This document shows, one piece after another, positions 9,801-19,639 of a DNA stretch of 64,000 nucleotides; the first letter of the stretch is position 1, and each line of letters opens with the position of its first letter. The notes under the pieces were generated by a model. The model worked only from the letters and a program-made list of their open reading frames with translations. It did not search any database and was not told where the DNA came from. Made by a program: the position numbers and the translations under genes. The stretch spans positions 2,976,001 through 3,040,000 of the forward strand of contig NZ_OY726395.1 in NCBI RefSeq assembly GCF_963378085.1, read 5' to 3'. The stretch comes from Mycolicibacterium sp. MU0050 (GTDB lineage: Bacteria > Actinomycetota > Actinomycetes > Mycobacteriales > Mycobacteriaceae).

Positions 9801-10550
9801 TCACGCCTCGGTCGCCAACGGGCTCGTGGCGACCTCCGTGCCGTCGGCGAGGGTGTAAATATCGAAATCCGCGAACACTTGCGGCGCGACAGCAACCAGT
9901 TGGCGCAGGCATTCGATGGCCAACCGGCGAATCTCGACATCGGCCTGTTCGCTGGCCCGCATCGCGATGAAATGGCGCCAGGCCCGGTAGTTGCCCGTCA
10001 CCACCATGCGGGTCTCGGTGGCGTTGGGCAGCACCGAGCGCGCGGCCTGGCGGGCCTGTTTGCGCCGCACCGTCCCCGCCTCGCCGGCCAGCTTCTCGTC
10101 GAGCCGGCGCATCAGCTCGGTATAGGCCGCGTGGCTGGCGTCGGTGGCGGCCAAGAACAGCCGCTCGAGTTCGGGGTCGCCGTCGATGCCGGGCGGCACC
10201 ACGACCTCGGCGTCGTGCTCGGGAACGTAGCGCTGCGACAGCTGTGAGTACGAGAAGTGGCGGTGCCGGATCAGCTCGTGGGAGCAGGACCGCGAGATGC
10301 CGGTGATGTAGAAGCTCACCGAGGCGTGTTCGAGCACCGAGAAGTGCCCGACGTCGATGATGTGCTTGAGGTAGGTGGCGTTGGTCGCGGTGCGCGGGTT
10401 CGGCTTGTCCCAGCTCTGGTAGCAGGCCCGCCCGGCGAACTCGAGCAGCGCCGGTCCGCCGTCGGCGTCGGTGCTCCACGGCACGTCGGGCGGCGCGGTG
10501 AACTCCGTCTTGGCTATCAGCTGCACGCGCAGCGGGGCGGTCTCGGCCAC
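9801..10550 (-). CDS. thyX: flavin-dependent thymidylate synthase
   Basis: Makes dTMP from dUMP using methylene-THF and FAD/NADPH, leaving THF rather than DHF. The 249-residue protein has the ThyX motif [11 protein letters not shown], which fits RHR-x7-S. It is transcribed in the same operon as the unrelated classical synthase ThyA and dihydrofolate reductase, 9 nt after the YcaQ-like gene. Confidence 0.95.
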   Translation of the reverse strand: MAETAPLRVQLIAKTEFTAPPDVPWSTDADGGPALLEFAGRACYQSWDKPNPRTATNATYLKHIIDVGHFSVLEHASVSFYITGISRSCSHELIRHRHFSYSQLSQRYVPEHDAEVVVPPGIDGDPELERLFLAATDASHAAYTELMRRLDEKLAGEAGTVRRKQARQAARSVLPNATETRMVVTGNYRAWRHFIAMRASEQADVEIRRLAIECLRQLVAVAPQVFADFDIYTLADGTEVATSPLATEA

Positions 10551-10559
10551 CGGGGCAGC

Positions 10560-11774
10560 CTAACGCGAGCGGCGCAAGTGTCCCGCGAGATCACCGCGGG
10601 TGCCCACGGTGATCCCGCCCAGACCCAGCCAGCCGGCCATCGTCTGCAGCTCGGCCGCCAACGCCGGGGCCACCCGGGCGCGCTCGGCGCCGTCCTCGCC
10701 GAAGGCACCCACCACGTGCAGGGTGTTCGCATCGCGGTCGGCCTTGAGGTCGACACGGGCCACCAGCTGCCCGTCGAGCAGAAACGGCCATACGTAGTAG
10801 CCGTAGCGGCGCTTGGCCGCGGGCGTATAGATCTCGATGCGGTAATGAAAGCCGAACAGCCGCTCGATCCGCGGCCGGAAGAAGACCAGCGGGTCGAACG
10901 GGCACAGCAACGCCGTCCCGCGGTCGGTCCGGGGAATCTTCTGCCCCGCACGCAGATACGCCGGCGTCCCGTCGACGTGGACGGCCTCGAGCTCGCCGGT
11001 CGACACCAGGTCGGCCAGGGCGGGCTTGACCTGCGCGGCGCCCAGCCGGAAGTAGTCGCGGATGTCGGCCTCGGTCCCCACCCCCAGCGCCGTGGCCGCC
11101 CGCAACGTCAGCTCCCGCACGGCCTGGGCGTCGTCGACCTCGCGGGCCAGGACCTCGGCGGGCAGCACCCGTTCGGCCAGGTCGTAGTGCCGGGCGAAGC
11201 CCACCCGGGTGGCGGTGGTCAACACCCCCGCGGACCACAACGCCTCGGCCACCCACTTGGTGTCGCTGCGATCCCACATTTCGCGTTTCGCAGACCGTCG
11301 CGGCCCGCGGGGTTCGGCCTGAAGGTGCGCCTCGATCTGCCCTGCCGTCGACGGCCCGAGCTCGGCGACCGCGGCGACGACGTCGTCGGCCAACCGCCGG
11401 TTCCTGCGGACGATCTCGCGGCCCCACCGGCCGTGGGTGTACTCGCGCATCCGCCACCGCAGCAGCGGCCAGTCCTCGACGGCCATCAGCGCGGCCTCAT
11501 GGGCCCAGTACTCCACCAGCAGCCGCGGCGAGCGCGCGCTGTGGCTCCAGGCCGCCCGGTCCAGCAGGTCGCGGTCGTAGGGCCCCAGCCGGCTGAACAC
11601 CGGTGCATAGTGCGCGCGCACCGCCACCGACACGGAGTCCAATTGCAGCACCTGGATCCGGGAGATCAGCCGACGCAGATGCGCGCGGGTCACCGCCCCC
11701 GTGGGCTTGGGTTCGTGAAAACCCTGGGCCGCCAGAGCGATCCGGCGCGCCTGGTCCACCCGCAGCGCCGGCAT
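10560..11774 (-). CDS. winged-helix DNA glycosylase family protein (YcaQ/AlkX-like)
   Basis: A 404-residue protein of the family that includes E. coli YcaQ, a glycosylase that unhooks interstrand crosslinks. Recognisable stretches are VLQLDSVSVAVRAHYAPVFS, LVEYWAHEAALM, WDRSDTKWVAEAL, and near the end LLCPFDPLVFFRPRIERLFG with YGYYVWPFLLDG. The ATG overlaps the dfrA stop (TGATG). Sitting among thymidylate and folate genes, it may serve genome maintenance; that link is inference. Confidence 0.82.
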   Translation of the reverse strand: MPALRVDQARRIALAAQGFHEPKPTGAVTRAHLRRLISRIQVLQLDSVSVAVRAHYAPVFSRLGPYDRDLLDRAAWSHSARSPRLLVEYWAHEAALMAVEDWPLLRWRMREYTHGRWGREIVRRNRRLADDVVAAVAELGPSTAGQIEAHLQAEPRGPRRSAKREMWDRSDTKWVAEALWSAGVLTTATRVGFARHYDLAERVLPAEVLAREVDDAQAVRELTLRAATALGVGTEADIRDYFRLGAAQVKPALADLVSTGELEAVHVDGTPAYLRAGQKIPRTDRGTALLCPFDPLVFFRPRIERLFGFHYRIEIYTPAAKRRYGYYVWPFLLDGQLVARVDLKADRDANTLHVVGAFGEDGAERARVAPALAAELQTMAGWLGLGGITVGTRGDLAGHLRRSR

Positions 11775-12250
11775 CAGCGCCGGTAGGTGCAGAACCGGTA
11801 ACGCAGGCCCGAGGAACTGGTCTGCCAGTCCCCGACGGTGCCGCTCCAACTCTCGTCGAGGACGGGCGCCAGGGCGTCGTCGTCCTCGCGGCGCAGGTCG
11901 ATGTCGATCTCGGTGACCTCGCAGCGGGTGGCCCGCGGCAGTGCCAGCGCGTAGATCTGCACGCCGCCGATCACCCAGGCGTCGTCCAGGGGTATCCGGT
12001 CGAAGTCGGTGACCACCTCCGCCCCGGCGGCGCGGTAGTCGGCCTGCCTGGTGACGACGATGTTCTTGCGACCCGGCAGCGGCCGCACCGCCGCCGGTAA
12101 CGACTCCCAGGTGAGCCGGCCCATCACCACGGTGTGGTCCAACGTCAGTTCCTTGAAGCGCGCCTGGTCCTCGGGCAGCCGCCACGGGATGGCGTTGTCG
12201 CGGCCGATGACACCCGAACTGGACTGCGCCCAAATCAGGGAGACGCTCAC
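11774..12250 (-). CDS. dfrA: dihydrofolate reductase
   Basis: NADPH-dependent reduction of dihydrofolate, needed to recycle the DHF made by ThyA. It has the usual 158-residue length. Motifs are [36 protein letters not shown], and [13 protein letters not shown]. It overlaps thyA by 4 nt upstream and the YcaQ-like gene by 1 nt downstream. Confidence 0.95.
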   Translation of the reverse strand: MSVSLIWAQSSSGVIGRDNAIPWRLPEDQARFKELTLDHTVVMGRLTWESLPAAVRPLPGRKNIVVTRQADYRAAGAEVVTDFDRIPLDDAWVIGGVQIYALALPRATRCEVTEIDIDLRREDDDALAPVLDESWSGTVGDWQTSSSGLRYRFCTYRR

Positions 12251-13047
12251 ACCGCCACCGGTGCCTTGATCGCGGGGTGCGGCTCGTAGTTCTTGATCAC
12301 GACATCCTCGTAGGTGTAGTCGAACAGTGAATCACGCTGCGCCAGAACCAGTTCGGGATAGGGTCGCGGCTGCCGGGACAGCTGCTCGGTGACCTGCTCG
12401 ACGTGGTTGTCGTAGATGTGGCAGTCGCCGCCGGTCCAGATGAACTCGCCGACCTCCAGGCCCGCCTGGGCGGCCATCATGTGCGTCAGCAGCGCGTAGC
12501 TGGCGATGTTGAACGGCACGCCCAGGAACAGGTCCGCGCTGCGCTGGTACAGCTGGCAGCTCAACCGGCCGTCGGCGACGTAGAACTGGAAGAACGCGTG
12601 GCAGGGCGGCAACGCCATCTGCGGGATCTCCCCCACGTTCCACGCCGAGACGATGTTGCGCCGCGAGTCCGGGTCCGCCTTCAGCAGTTCCAGCGCGGCG
12701 CTGATCTGATCGATGTGTTCCCCGGACGGGGTGGGCCAGGACCGCCACTGCACGCCGTAGACGGGTCCGAGATCGCCTGTCGGAGAGGCCCATTCATCCC
12801 AGATGGTGACGCCGTGTTCCTGCAGCCAGCGCACATTGGAATCCCCACGCAGGAACCACAGCAACTCGTAGACCACCGATTTCAGATGCACCTTCTTGGT
12901 GGTGATCAGCGGGAAGCCGGCGCGCAGGTCGTAGCGCAACTGGTGGCCGAACACGCTGCGGGTACCGGTACCGGTGCGATCGGATTTCGGGGTTCCCGTC
13001 TCGAGCACCAGACGCAGCAGATCTTCGTAGGGCGTGGCGATCGACAT
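12247..13047 (-). CDS. thyA: thymidylate synthase ThyA
   Basis: Classical dTMP synthase that uses methylene-THF as both carbon and hydride donor. It has 266 residues. The catalytic cysteine is in [13 protein letters not shown], with substrate-binding [31 protein letters not shown] and HIYDNHVEQ. It is the first gene of the operon thyA-dfrA-YcaQ-like-thyX-dapA-rnj. The ATG at 13047 follows TAGGCT by 6 nt, so the transcript is probably leaderless. Confidence 0.96.
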   Translation of the reverse strand: MSIATPYEDLLRLVLETGTPKSDRTGTGTRSVFGHQLRYDLRAGFPLITTKKVHLKSVVYELLWFLRGDSNVRWLQEHGVTIWDEWASPTGDLGPVYGVQWRSWPTPSGEHIDQISAALELLKADPDSRRNIVSAWNVGEIPQMALPPCHAFFQFYVADGRLSCQLYQRSADLFLGVPFNIASYALLTHMMAAQAGLEVGEFIWTGGDCHIYDNHVEQVTEQLSRQPRPYPELVLAQRDSLFDYTYEDVVIKNYEPHPAIKAPVAV

Positions 13048-13053
13048 TCGGCA

Positions 13054-13059
13054 AGCCTA
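13054..13059 (-). promoter_or_regulatory. -10 box (TAGGCT) of the thyA operon, leaderless
   Basis: Minus-strand TAGGCT ends 6 nt before the thyA ATG at 13047 with no ribosome binding site between. It would drive the whole six-gene operon, because all gaps between those genes are 33 nt or less. Confidence 0.6.
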
Positions 13060-13148
13060 CCGTCGGCACCCGACGTTTCGGCCGCACCGGCGCCGCGGTT
13101 TCCCGGCCCTGCCGCACCGGCCGGTGCCGACACGGTAGAACAGAAGCC

Positions 13149-13886
13149 ATGCCGACCATCACCGACACCGTGAGCACCCCCGACGGAGACTGCTCCGTCA
13201 CCTTCGCCACCCCCGACGGAGACGGCCCCTGGCCCGGCGTGGTGATGTACCCGGACGCCGGTGGCCCGCGCCAGACGTTCGACGAGATGGCGCAGCGGCT
13301 GGCCGACGCCGGATATGCGGTGGTGGTGCCCGACGTGTACTACCGCAATCCCGGCTGGGCGCCGTTCGACATGGCCACGGTGTTCGGCGACCCGAAGGAA
13401 CGCGGCCGGTTGTTCGCCATGATCGGGAAGGTGACCCCGGACATGATGGCCACCGACGCCGCGGCGCTGTTCGACTACCTGGCCGCGCGCCCGGAGGTGC
13501 GCGGCGAGAAGTTCGGCACCACCGGTTACTGCATGGGCGGGCGGACGTCGCTGGTGGTCGCGGGCCGGGTGCCGGACCGGGTGGGCGCCGCGCTGTCGTT
13601 CCACGGCGGCGGCCTGGTCTCCGAGGATGCCGGCAGCCCGCACCTGCTGGCCGACCGGATGCGCGCGCCCATCTACGTCGGCGGCGCCGAGAACGATGCG
13701 TCGTTCACCGCGGCGCAGGCCGAGACGCTGGATGCGGCGCTGACCGCCGCCGGGGTGGAGCACACCATCGAGTTCTACTCGGCCGGGCACGGGTTCGCGG
13801 TGCCCGACAACGCCCCCTACGACGAACAGGCCGCGGACCGGCACTGGGCGGCCACGACGGAGTTCCTGGACCGCCACCTCGACTAA
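13149..13886 (+). CDS. dienelactone hydrolase family protein
   Basis: A 245-residue alpha/beta hydrolase. The nucleophile elbow is GYCMGGRTSLV (Cys in place of the usual Ser, as in dienelactone hydrolases). The acid is probably in YVGGAENDASF and the histidine is in YSAGHGFAVPD. It is divergent from thyA and its stop overlaps the convergent glycosyltransferase stop by 4 nt. The substrate is not evident, and no chlorocatechol pathway genes are nearby. Confidence 0.85.
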   Translation: MPTITDTVSTPDGDCSVTFATPDGDGPWPGVVMYPDAGGPRQTFDEMAQRLADAGYAVVVPDVYYRNPGWAPFDMATVFGDPKERGRLFAMIGKVTPDMMATDAAALFDYLAARPEVRGEKFGTTGYCMGGRTSLVVAGRVPDRVGAALSFHGGGLVSEDAGSPHLLADRMRAPIYVGGAENDASFTAAQAETLDAALTAAGVEHTIEFYSAGHGFAVPDNAPYDEQAADRHWAATTEFLDRHLD

Positions 13887-15112
13887 AGGCCGAGCACCCG
13901 CTGCTCGAAAACCTCGGCGCCGCGGGCGGTTCCGCCGGTGGCCGCGAACCCGGCCGCCACCCGCCGGACCCCGTCGGTCATGGTCATCGCCGCGCGGACC
14001 TTCGCGCGCAGCCGGGCGGGCGTGAGCTTCGTGGCCGGCAGCCGGGTTCCGCATCGGGCGACCTCGACGCGGCGGGCCACCTCGAACTGGTCGCGCCCGT
14101 ACGGCACCGCGCAGACCGGCACCCCGCGCGCCAGCGCCTTCTGTGTGACGCCCATCCCGCCGTGGGTCACCGCGCACACCGCACGGTCGAGCACCGCGCC
14201 GTGGGGCACGCTCCGGCAGACCGTGGCGTTGGGCGTCGCGGCGATCTCCTCCGGTGCCCCGGCGGGCAGCGTGACCACGACGTGCACGGGCTCGCCGGCC
14301 AGCGCGGTGAGCGCGGTGCGGGCCAACGCGTCGTCGGCCTGCCGCTCCGAGGACGTGCTGACCAGCACGATGGGTCGCTCGATGGCCGCCAGCCAGTCCG
14401 GCGTGACCGCCGGCCCGGGGTCCAGCGCACAGGGCCCGATCAGCTGCACCGCGTCGCCCCAGTCGGTCTGCGGATATTGGAACGGCGCGCCGCTGGCGAT
14501 CAGCAGCAGCGGCGCCCGCCGCAGGAACTCGTCCATGGTCGCCACGGGGCCGAGGGCGAGTTGGGCGCGCAGCTCGTTGACCGGCGGCAACGTCGTGCGC
14601 TCGACGGCGCGGGTGACCAGCGCGCGCGTCGCGGCGTCGCGCATCCGACCCGCGACGCCGGGCAGCGGCCGCAGCCCCAGCCCGAACGGCGGTAACCCGG
14701 CGGCCGCCAGCGGCGGGGTGTACGGCGAGAAGCAGGCCCACGGGGTCCCGCCGACCTCGGCCGCCGACAGGGCGCCCCAACAGTTCACGTCGACCAGGAT
14801 TGCGTCGGGGTGGGCCGCGGCCACCGCGTCGGTGAGGTCGGCGACCTCGTACGGGGCGCGACGGGTGAATGCCCCCACGCCCAACTGCAGCGCGCGGCGC
14901 GGATTGGACCCCTTCCAGTCGTCGAGTTCGATGCCCTCGATGCGCGGGTCGACGGCGTCGGCGTGCAGGCCGAGACCGCGGGCGGTGCCCACGCAACTCG
15001 ACAGCGTGCGCAGGAAGACGGTGTGCCCGCGGCCGGCCAGCGCGCACAGCAGCGCGCTGATCGGCAGCATGTGTCCCATCGCTGGTGAGGTGTAGGCCAG
15101 GATGCGCGCCAT
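13883..15112 (-). CDS. GT1-type glycosyltransferase
   Basis: A 409-residue enzyme of the MGT/UGT superfamily, which moves a nucleotide-sugar glycosyl group to lipids or small molecules. The N-terminus MARILAYTSPAMGHMLPISALL is typical. The C-terminal donor-site motif is VCAVTHGGMGVTQKALARGVPVCAVPYGRDQFEVARRV. The ATG at 15112 has AAGGAG upstream. It lies 18 nt after the cyclase/AAA gene, so the two are probably co-transcribed. The acceptor is unknown. Confidence 0.85.
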   Translation of the reverse strand: MARILAYTSPAMGHMLPISALLCALAGRGHTVFLRTLSSCVGTARGLGLHADAVDPRIEGIELDDWKGSNPRRALQLGVGAFTRRAPYEVADLTDAVAAAHPDAILVDVNCWGALSAAEVGGTPWACFSPYTPPLAAAGLPPFGLGLRPLPGVAGRMRDAATRALVTRAVERTTLPPVNELRAQLALGPVATMDEFLRRAPLLLIASGAPFQYPQTDWGDAVQLIGPCALDPGPAVTPDWLAAIERPIVLVSTSSERQADDALARTALTALAGEPVHVVVTLPAGAPEEIAATPNATVCRSVPHGAVLDRAVCAVTHGGMGVTQKALARGVPVCAVPYGRDQFEVARRVEVARCGTRLPATKLTPARLRAKVRAAMTMTDGVRRVAAGFAATGGTARGAEVFEQRVLGL

Positions 15113-15130
15113 CGCAGGTCTCCTTACCGC

Positions 15131-18100
15131 TCAGCCGCTCAACCGCCCGCGGGCGTCGAGTCGTTGGCACAGGTCGAGATAGCGCGCCCGTGCCGCATAG
15201 GCCGCCGGACTGCCTTCGGCCTCGGCCAGCAGCGCGTGGCAGCGGTGCCACCACAGATCCAGGACGGCGGTGTCGGGACCGTGCGGCCGCCACGCGTCGA
15301 GGATCCGGCGCACCTCGGCGCGATTGCCGTCCGATGCCTGTTCGAGGAGCAACTCGATCAGGGCCTCGGCGGGGTAGCCGACGAAGAACCAGGTGCCGCT
15401 CGCCAGATGCGACGACACCACCTCCCGCAATTCGTCGAGGGCCTCTTCGCGGCGGCCGCGGCGGGCGGCCTCGCGCGCCAGGTCGGCGGTGATGGCGGGC
15501 AGCGCGAAGCGTCCCAGCTGATGTCGCCGCATGCGGTCGCGGGCCCGGGTGAGCACCTCGATGGCCTCGGCGGAGTTGTGGTGCTGAGCGTGCAGCAGCA
15601 CCGTGCCGTAGGTCCACTCGGCGATGTTGATGCCGCAGAGATCGCCGAAGGACTCCGCGCGGCGCAGCACATCCCGCAACACCGGTACCAACTCGTCGCC
15701 CCGGTACATCCCGAAGCCCGTCAGGAACGCCAGATAGACGAGCACGCTCGCGTGCCGCACCGGGTGCAGCTCGAACGCGGTCTGAATGTCCCGCAGCCGC
15801 CGGCGGCCCGGCCCGGTGGGGCCCAGACAGATCTCGATGGTGGCCCGCAGCGCGTCGGCCGATGTCCGCTCCTCCCTCGGTACGTCGGCGGGCAGCGCGC
15901 AGATTTCCTCGGCGATCCGCAGGGCGGGGCCGAATTCGCAGTTGACGAACCGAGCGAAGGCCACCGCGTTGAGGACTATCGCTCTCGTCAGCGCGTCGCA
16001 GTCGAGGACTGCGATCCGCTCCTCGAGTTCGGCGGCCAGCACCGCGGCTTCCGTAACCCGGGCGTCGTTGACGTTCAGCGACCAGATCTGTCCGGCGGTG
16101 GCCAGCGCGAGGGACCGCTGATCGTCGACGCTCAGGGCCAACCCGCGCAGTTCGCGGTACCGGTCGTCGCCGTGGCCGTCGCCCCCGACGTAGAGCAGGG
16201 TGGAGATCAGCATGGTGCGCGGCGCGATGCGCATCGCGACGACGCCGGGGTGGTCGTCGGTCAGCAGGTCCGCGATGCGGCGGGCGCTCTCCCACTGCGC
16301 GCGGGCGGCGGGAAGGTCGCGGGACCGCAGCCATTCCGCGCCGCGCATGTGCCAGCCGTAGGCCTCGGCCAGCGCGCCGGCGGCCTCGAGGTGCGTGGCG
16401 ATCAGCGCGGCGTTGTCGTCGGCGCCGGGATCGCGGGCCTCGATGGCCGCGGCGAGCCGACGATGGGCCCGGGCGCGGCCGGTGCTCAACTGCGACTCGT
16501 AGGCGACGGTGCGTACCAGTGGGTGCCGGAAGCAATAGCGTTGCCGCGGTACGAATTCGGTCTGGTCGATCAGTTCGGCGGACACCAGCTCTGCCAGCGC
16601 CGTCGGCCCTCCGTCCGGGCACAGCGTTTGCAGGGTGTCCAGGTCGAAACGGGCGCCGATCACGGCCGCGGCGTTCAGGACGGCCTTGGTGTCCGCGTCG
16701 AGCCGATCGATGCGCGCCGCGAGCACCGCCTGCACCGTGGCCGGCACCGCGAGGCGCTCGACCGCGCCCAGGAGTCGGTAGCCCGTCTGACTTCCGGTGA
16801 GCACGCCGCGGCCGGCGAGATCACGGACAAGCTCCTCGACGAAGAACGGATTGCCGGCCGCGGCCACGGCGATTCGCTCGGCCAGCCCGGCCACCGACGG
16901 GTCGGTACCCAGGAGCCGGCGGGCCAATCGCACCGTGGTCGCCGCGCTCAACGGATCGAGCGTGAGCAGGTGATCCGCGCGACGTCGCAGCGCACCGTCG
17001 AACTCCGGACGGCACGTCGCGACGAACATCGACGAAGTCGGGTGCAGGGTCGCGGCGAACTCGGCCAGGACGTCGTCGCTCGGTGCGTCGATCCAGTGCG
17101 CGTCGTCCAGGACGAACATCGTCCGCCCGGCGCGCGCGGCGACGGCCTGCACCAGCATCTCGACGAGCCGACGACGGCGGCCGTCGACGTTGACCTGCGA
17201 CGCGGGTGTGTCCGAACCGATGCCCATCGCCTCGAACAGCACGTGCACGTCGTCGGGATCCGGTCCCGGCCCGCCTTCGAAGTGCTCGGCGATGCGATCC
17301 CGGGCCGCGGCGTCGGTCAGGCCGTCCACCGCGAACAGCGCCCGCAGCATGCGCGACAGCGCCCGGAACGGCACCGCCGTGGTGTGCGACTCACAGCGTG
17401 CGACTACGACCTCGGCGCCGCGACTCGCGGCGAAGTCGGCGACCTCGGTCGCCAGCCGGCTCTTGCCGAGCCCGGGACCGCCGACGATCCCCACCGAACC
17501 GCCGCCGGCGTCGAACAGCGAACGGAGCCGGCCGAACTCGGCGTCGCGGCCCAGCAGCGTCCCCTCGTTGCGGGGCGACACCGACTGGCACGGTTGGACC
17601 CCGAGCAGTGGCCGCGCGGGCACCGGCGCGTCCACCCCCTTCGCCGCGACGTCGCGGACCGGGCCCAGCCGGGCGGCGTGCTCGACGAGTCGCGCGGTGG
17701 ACACCGAACACAGCACCTCCCCCGGCCGCGCCCCGGCCTCCATCCGCTGCGCGATGCCCACCGGATGCCCGACTGCGGTGTATCTCCCTGGGCCCCAACC
17801 TATCTCCCCGGTGATCACGTCACCGGAGTTCAGCCCGACGCGCAGTTGCAGCGACACCCCGTCCCGCTCGGCCGCCTCGGCGGCGATGTCGGCGGTCACC
17901 GACTGGATGGCCAGCGCCGCGATGCACGCCCGCACCGCGTGATCCTCCAGCGCCACCGGCGCGCCGAACAGGGCCATCAGGCCGTCGCCGGTGAACTTGT
18001 CGACCGTGCCCTGATAGCGCTGCACCACCGCGGCCGCGCGGTTGAACAGGTCGTTCATGATGGCCTGGAAGCGCTCGGCGTCGAGGGTCGCCGCGAGGCT

Positions 18101-18268
18101 CATCGAGCCCACGACGTCGGCGAACAGCACGGTCACCTGCTTGTGTTCACCGGTCGGCGGCCGCGGCGTCACGGGCGAACCGCAGGCGTCGCAGAACCGG
18201 GCCTGTGCCCGCAGGCCGTTGCCGCATGCCCCGCATCGAGCGGTGGCAACCTCGACCGGACTGACCAT
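15131..18268 (-). CDS. zinc ribbon / class III nucleotide cyclase / AAA ATPase signalling protein
   Basis: A 1045-residue multidomain protein. It opens with a double CxxC zinc ribbon (CGACGNGL, FCDACGSP). A class III cyclase domain follows (VTVLFADVVGSMSL, FTGDGLMALFG, and YTAVGHPVGIAQRME in place of the usual substrate-binding Asp segment). An AAA domain has Walker A GGPGLGKSR and Walker B MFVLDDAHWID, and a long helical TPR-like region ends the protein. Mycobacterial relatives often end in a LuxR HTH, and none is seen here. Both metal-binding aspartates are present, so activity is possible but unproven. It is probably the first gene of an operon with the glycosyltransferase. Confidence 0.85.
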   Translation of the reverse strand: MVSPVEVATARCGACGNGLRAQARFCDACGSPVTPRPPTGEHKQVTVLFADVVGSMSLAATLDAERFQAIMNDLFNRAAAVVQRYQGTVDKFTGDGLMALFGAPVALEDHAVRACIAALAIQSVTADIAAEAAERDGVSLQLRVGLNSGDVITGEIGWGPGRYTAVGHPVGIAQRMEAGARPGEVLCSVSTARLVEHAARLGPVRDVAAKGVDAPVPARPLLGVQPCQSVSPRNEGTLLGRDAEFGRLRSLFDAGGGSVGIVGGPGLGKSRLATEVADFAASRGAEVVVARCESHTTAVPFRALSRMLRALFAVDGLTDAAARDRIAEHFEGGPGPDPDDVHVLFEAMGIGSDTPASQVNVDGRRRRLVEMLVQAVAARAGRTMFVLDDAHWIDAPSDDVLAEFAATLHPTSSMFVATCRPEFDGALRRRADHLLTLDPLSAATTVRLARRLLGTDPSVAGLAERIAVAAAGNPFFVEELVRDLAGRGVLTGSQTGYRLLGAVERLAVPATVQAVLAARIDRLDADTKAVLNAAAVIGARFDLDTLQTLCPDGGPTALAELVSAELIDQTEFVPRQRYCFRHPLVRTVAYESQLSTGRARAHRRLAAAIEARDPGADDNAALIATHLEAAGALAEAYGWHMRGAEWLRSRDLPAARAQWESARRIADLLTDDHPGVVAMRIAPRTMLISTLLYVGGDGHGDDRYRELRGLALSVDDQRSLALATAGQIWSLNVNDARVTEAAVLAAELEERIAVLDCDALTRAIVLNAVAFARFVNCEFGPALRIAEEICALPADVPREERTSADALRATIEICLGPTGPGRRRLRDIQTAFELHPVRHASVLVYLAFLTGFGMYRGDELVPVLRDVLRRAESFGDLCGINIAEWTYGTVLLHAQHHNSAEAIEVLTRARDRMRRHQLGRFALPAITADLAREAARRGRREEALDELREVVSSHLASGTWFFVGYPAEALIELLLEQASDGNRAEVRRILDAWRPHGPDTAVLDLWWHRCHALLAEAEGSPAAYAARARYLDLCQRLDARGRLSG

Positions 18269-18351
18269 CCGCGCCCCCCGCGTCGTCGATCAATCCATCG
18301 TCGCGCATCCCGGGTGCCGCGGCGACGCGAACCGAAGAATTTTCGCCCCCG

Positions 18352-19590
18352 TCACACGTAACGGTTGCGGCCGGCGATCACCCCCGCGATCATCTGCACC
18401 ACGTACACCGCCAGCGCCATCGTCCACGGTGCGGTCCAGCCGCCGGTGACGTCGCGCAGCAGCCCGAACAGCAACGGGCCCACGCCGGCCAGCAGATAGC
18501 CGAAGCCCTGGACCATCCCGGACAGCGCGGCGGTGTCGGCCGGGGTGCGGGCCCGCAGCGCGATGACGGCCAACGCCAGCGAGAACACGCCCATCCCGAA
18601 GCCGACCAGGACGCTCCACAGCAGCGGGGCGGCGCCGGGGTCGATGGCCAGGCCGACCATGCCGACGAAGCCGATCACGCCCAGCCCCAGGATCCAGCCG
18701 CTCTGATGCCGTTGCCGGGCGGCCATCGGGGCGATGAACAGGCTGATCGGTACGGCCAGCAACGACACCAGACCGACCAGCAGGCCGGCGTTGCGCTGGC
18801 TGACGTCGTGGTCGATGAAGACCTCGGCCAGCCACCCCATCACCACGTAGGCCAACAGCGACTGACAGCCGAAGAACAGCGTGATCGTCCAGGCCAACGG
18901 GCTGCGCAGCAGCGACCGACGCCGCGGCGGCGCGGCGGGCGTCCCCGTTGCGGGAGGACCGAGATGCCGCGCCCCGGCCAGCCACAGCAGCAGCGCGAGC
19001 AGCGCGACCACCGCCCAACTGCCCAGGGCCGCGCGCCAGTTCCCCAACACGTCGTCGAGTACCGGTGTCAGGGCCGATCCGAGCGCGCCGCCGCCCTGCA
19101 GCGCGGCGGTGTAGATGCCGGTCATCAGGCCGATCTGCGCCGGGAACGATCCCTTGACGACGACCGGGATCAACACGTTGGCCAGCGCGATGCCCGCGGT
19201 CGCCACCAGCGTGCCGCCGATCACCACGTACGGCCCGTCGAGGACGCGGATCGCCAGGCCGACGCTCAGCACCGCCAGCGCCAGGCCGATGGCCCGGCCC
19301 AACCCGATGCGGCGCGACAGCCACGGCGCCGCGAGCCCGGCGGCGGCGAAGCACAGTCCCGGCAAGGTGGTGAGCACGCCGGCCCAGGTCGCCGAAGCCC
19401 CCAGGGAACCGCGCATCTCGCCCAGCAGCGGGCCGACGCTGGTGATCGCCGGACGCAGATTCAGTGCCGTCAGCACCACCGCCGCGATGAGCAGCGCGCC
19501 GCCGGCCGCCAGCACCGGCGGACGGATCTCGGGGGCGCCGTCGAGATCATGCCCGTGGTCGGACCGGAGGTCCGCGCGCCCCTTGCTCAC
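18352..19590 (-). CDS. MFS transporter, CynX/NimT family
   Basis: A 412-residue polytopic protein with about 12 hydrophobic segments. The opening ALNLRPAITSVGPLLGEMR is characteristic of the CynX (cyanate/2-nitroimidazole) branch of the major facilitator superfamily. The GTG start is at 19590. No cyanase gene is adjacent, so the substrate cannot be named. Confidence 0.85.
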   Translation of the reverse strand: MSKGRADLRSDHGHDLDGAPEIRPPVLAAGGALLIAAVVLTALNLRPAITSVGPLLGEMRGSLGASATWAGVLTTLPGLCFAAAGLAAPWLSRRIGLGRAIGLALAVLSVGLAIRVLDGPYVVIGGTLVATAGIALANVLIPVVVKGSFPAQIGLMTGIYTAALQGGGALGSALTPVLDDVLGNWRAALGSWAVVALLALLLWLAGARHLGPPATGTPAAPPRRRSLLRSPLAWTITLFFGCQSLLAYVVMGWLAEVFIDHDVSQRNAGLLVGLVSLLAVPISLFIAPMAARQRHQSGWILGLGVIGFVGMVGLAIDPGAAPLLWSVLVGFGMGVFSLALAVIALRARTPADTAALSGMVQGFGYLLAGVGPLLFGLLRDVTGGWTAPWTMALAVYVVQMIAGVIAGRNRYV

Positions 19591-19639
19591 TTGCCCATGG
19601 TGCCGTACGCGGGAGACTTCCGCGCGGCTCCCCCCGGGG

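Noticed and set aside
12906..16622. Minus-strand frame of more than 1200 codons across several genes
   Set aside because: It crosses the thyA start, the dienelactone hydrolase and the glycosyltransferase in the wrong frame and is Arg/Gly/Pro-rich, so it is an artefact of base composition.
15164..18361. Very long open frame on the plus strand opposite the cyclase/AAA gene
   Set aside because: High-GC codon bias opens the opposite strand. Its translation has no domain and is Gln/His/Arg-rich, while the minus-strand protein has clear motifs throughout.
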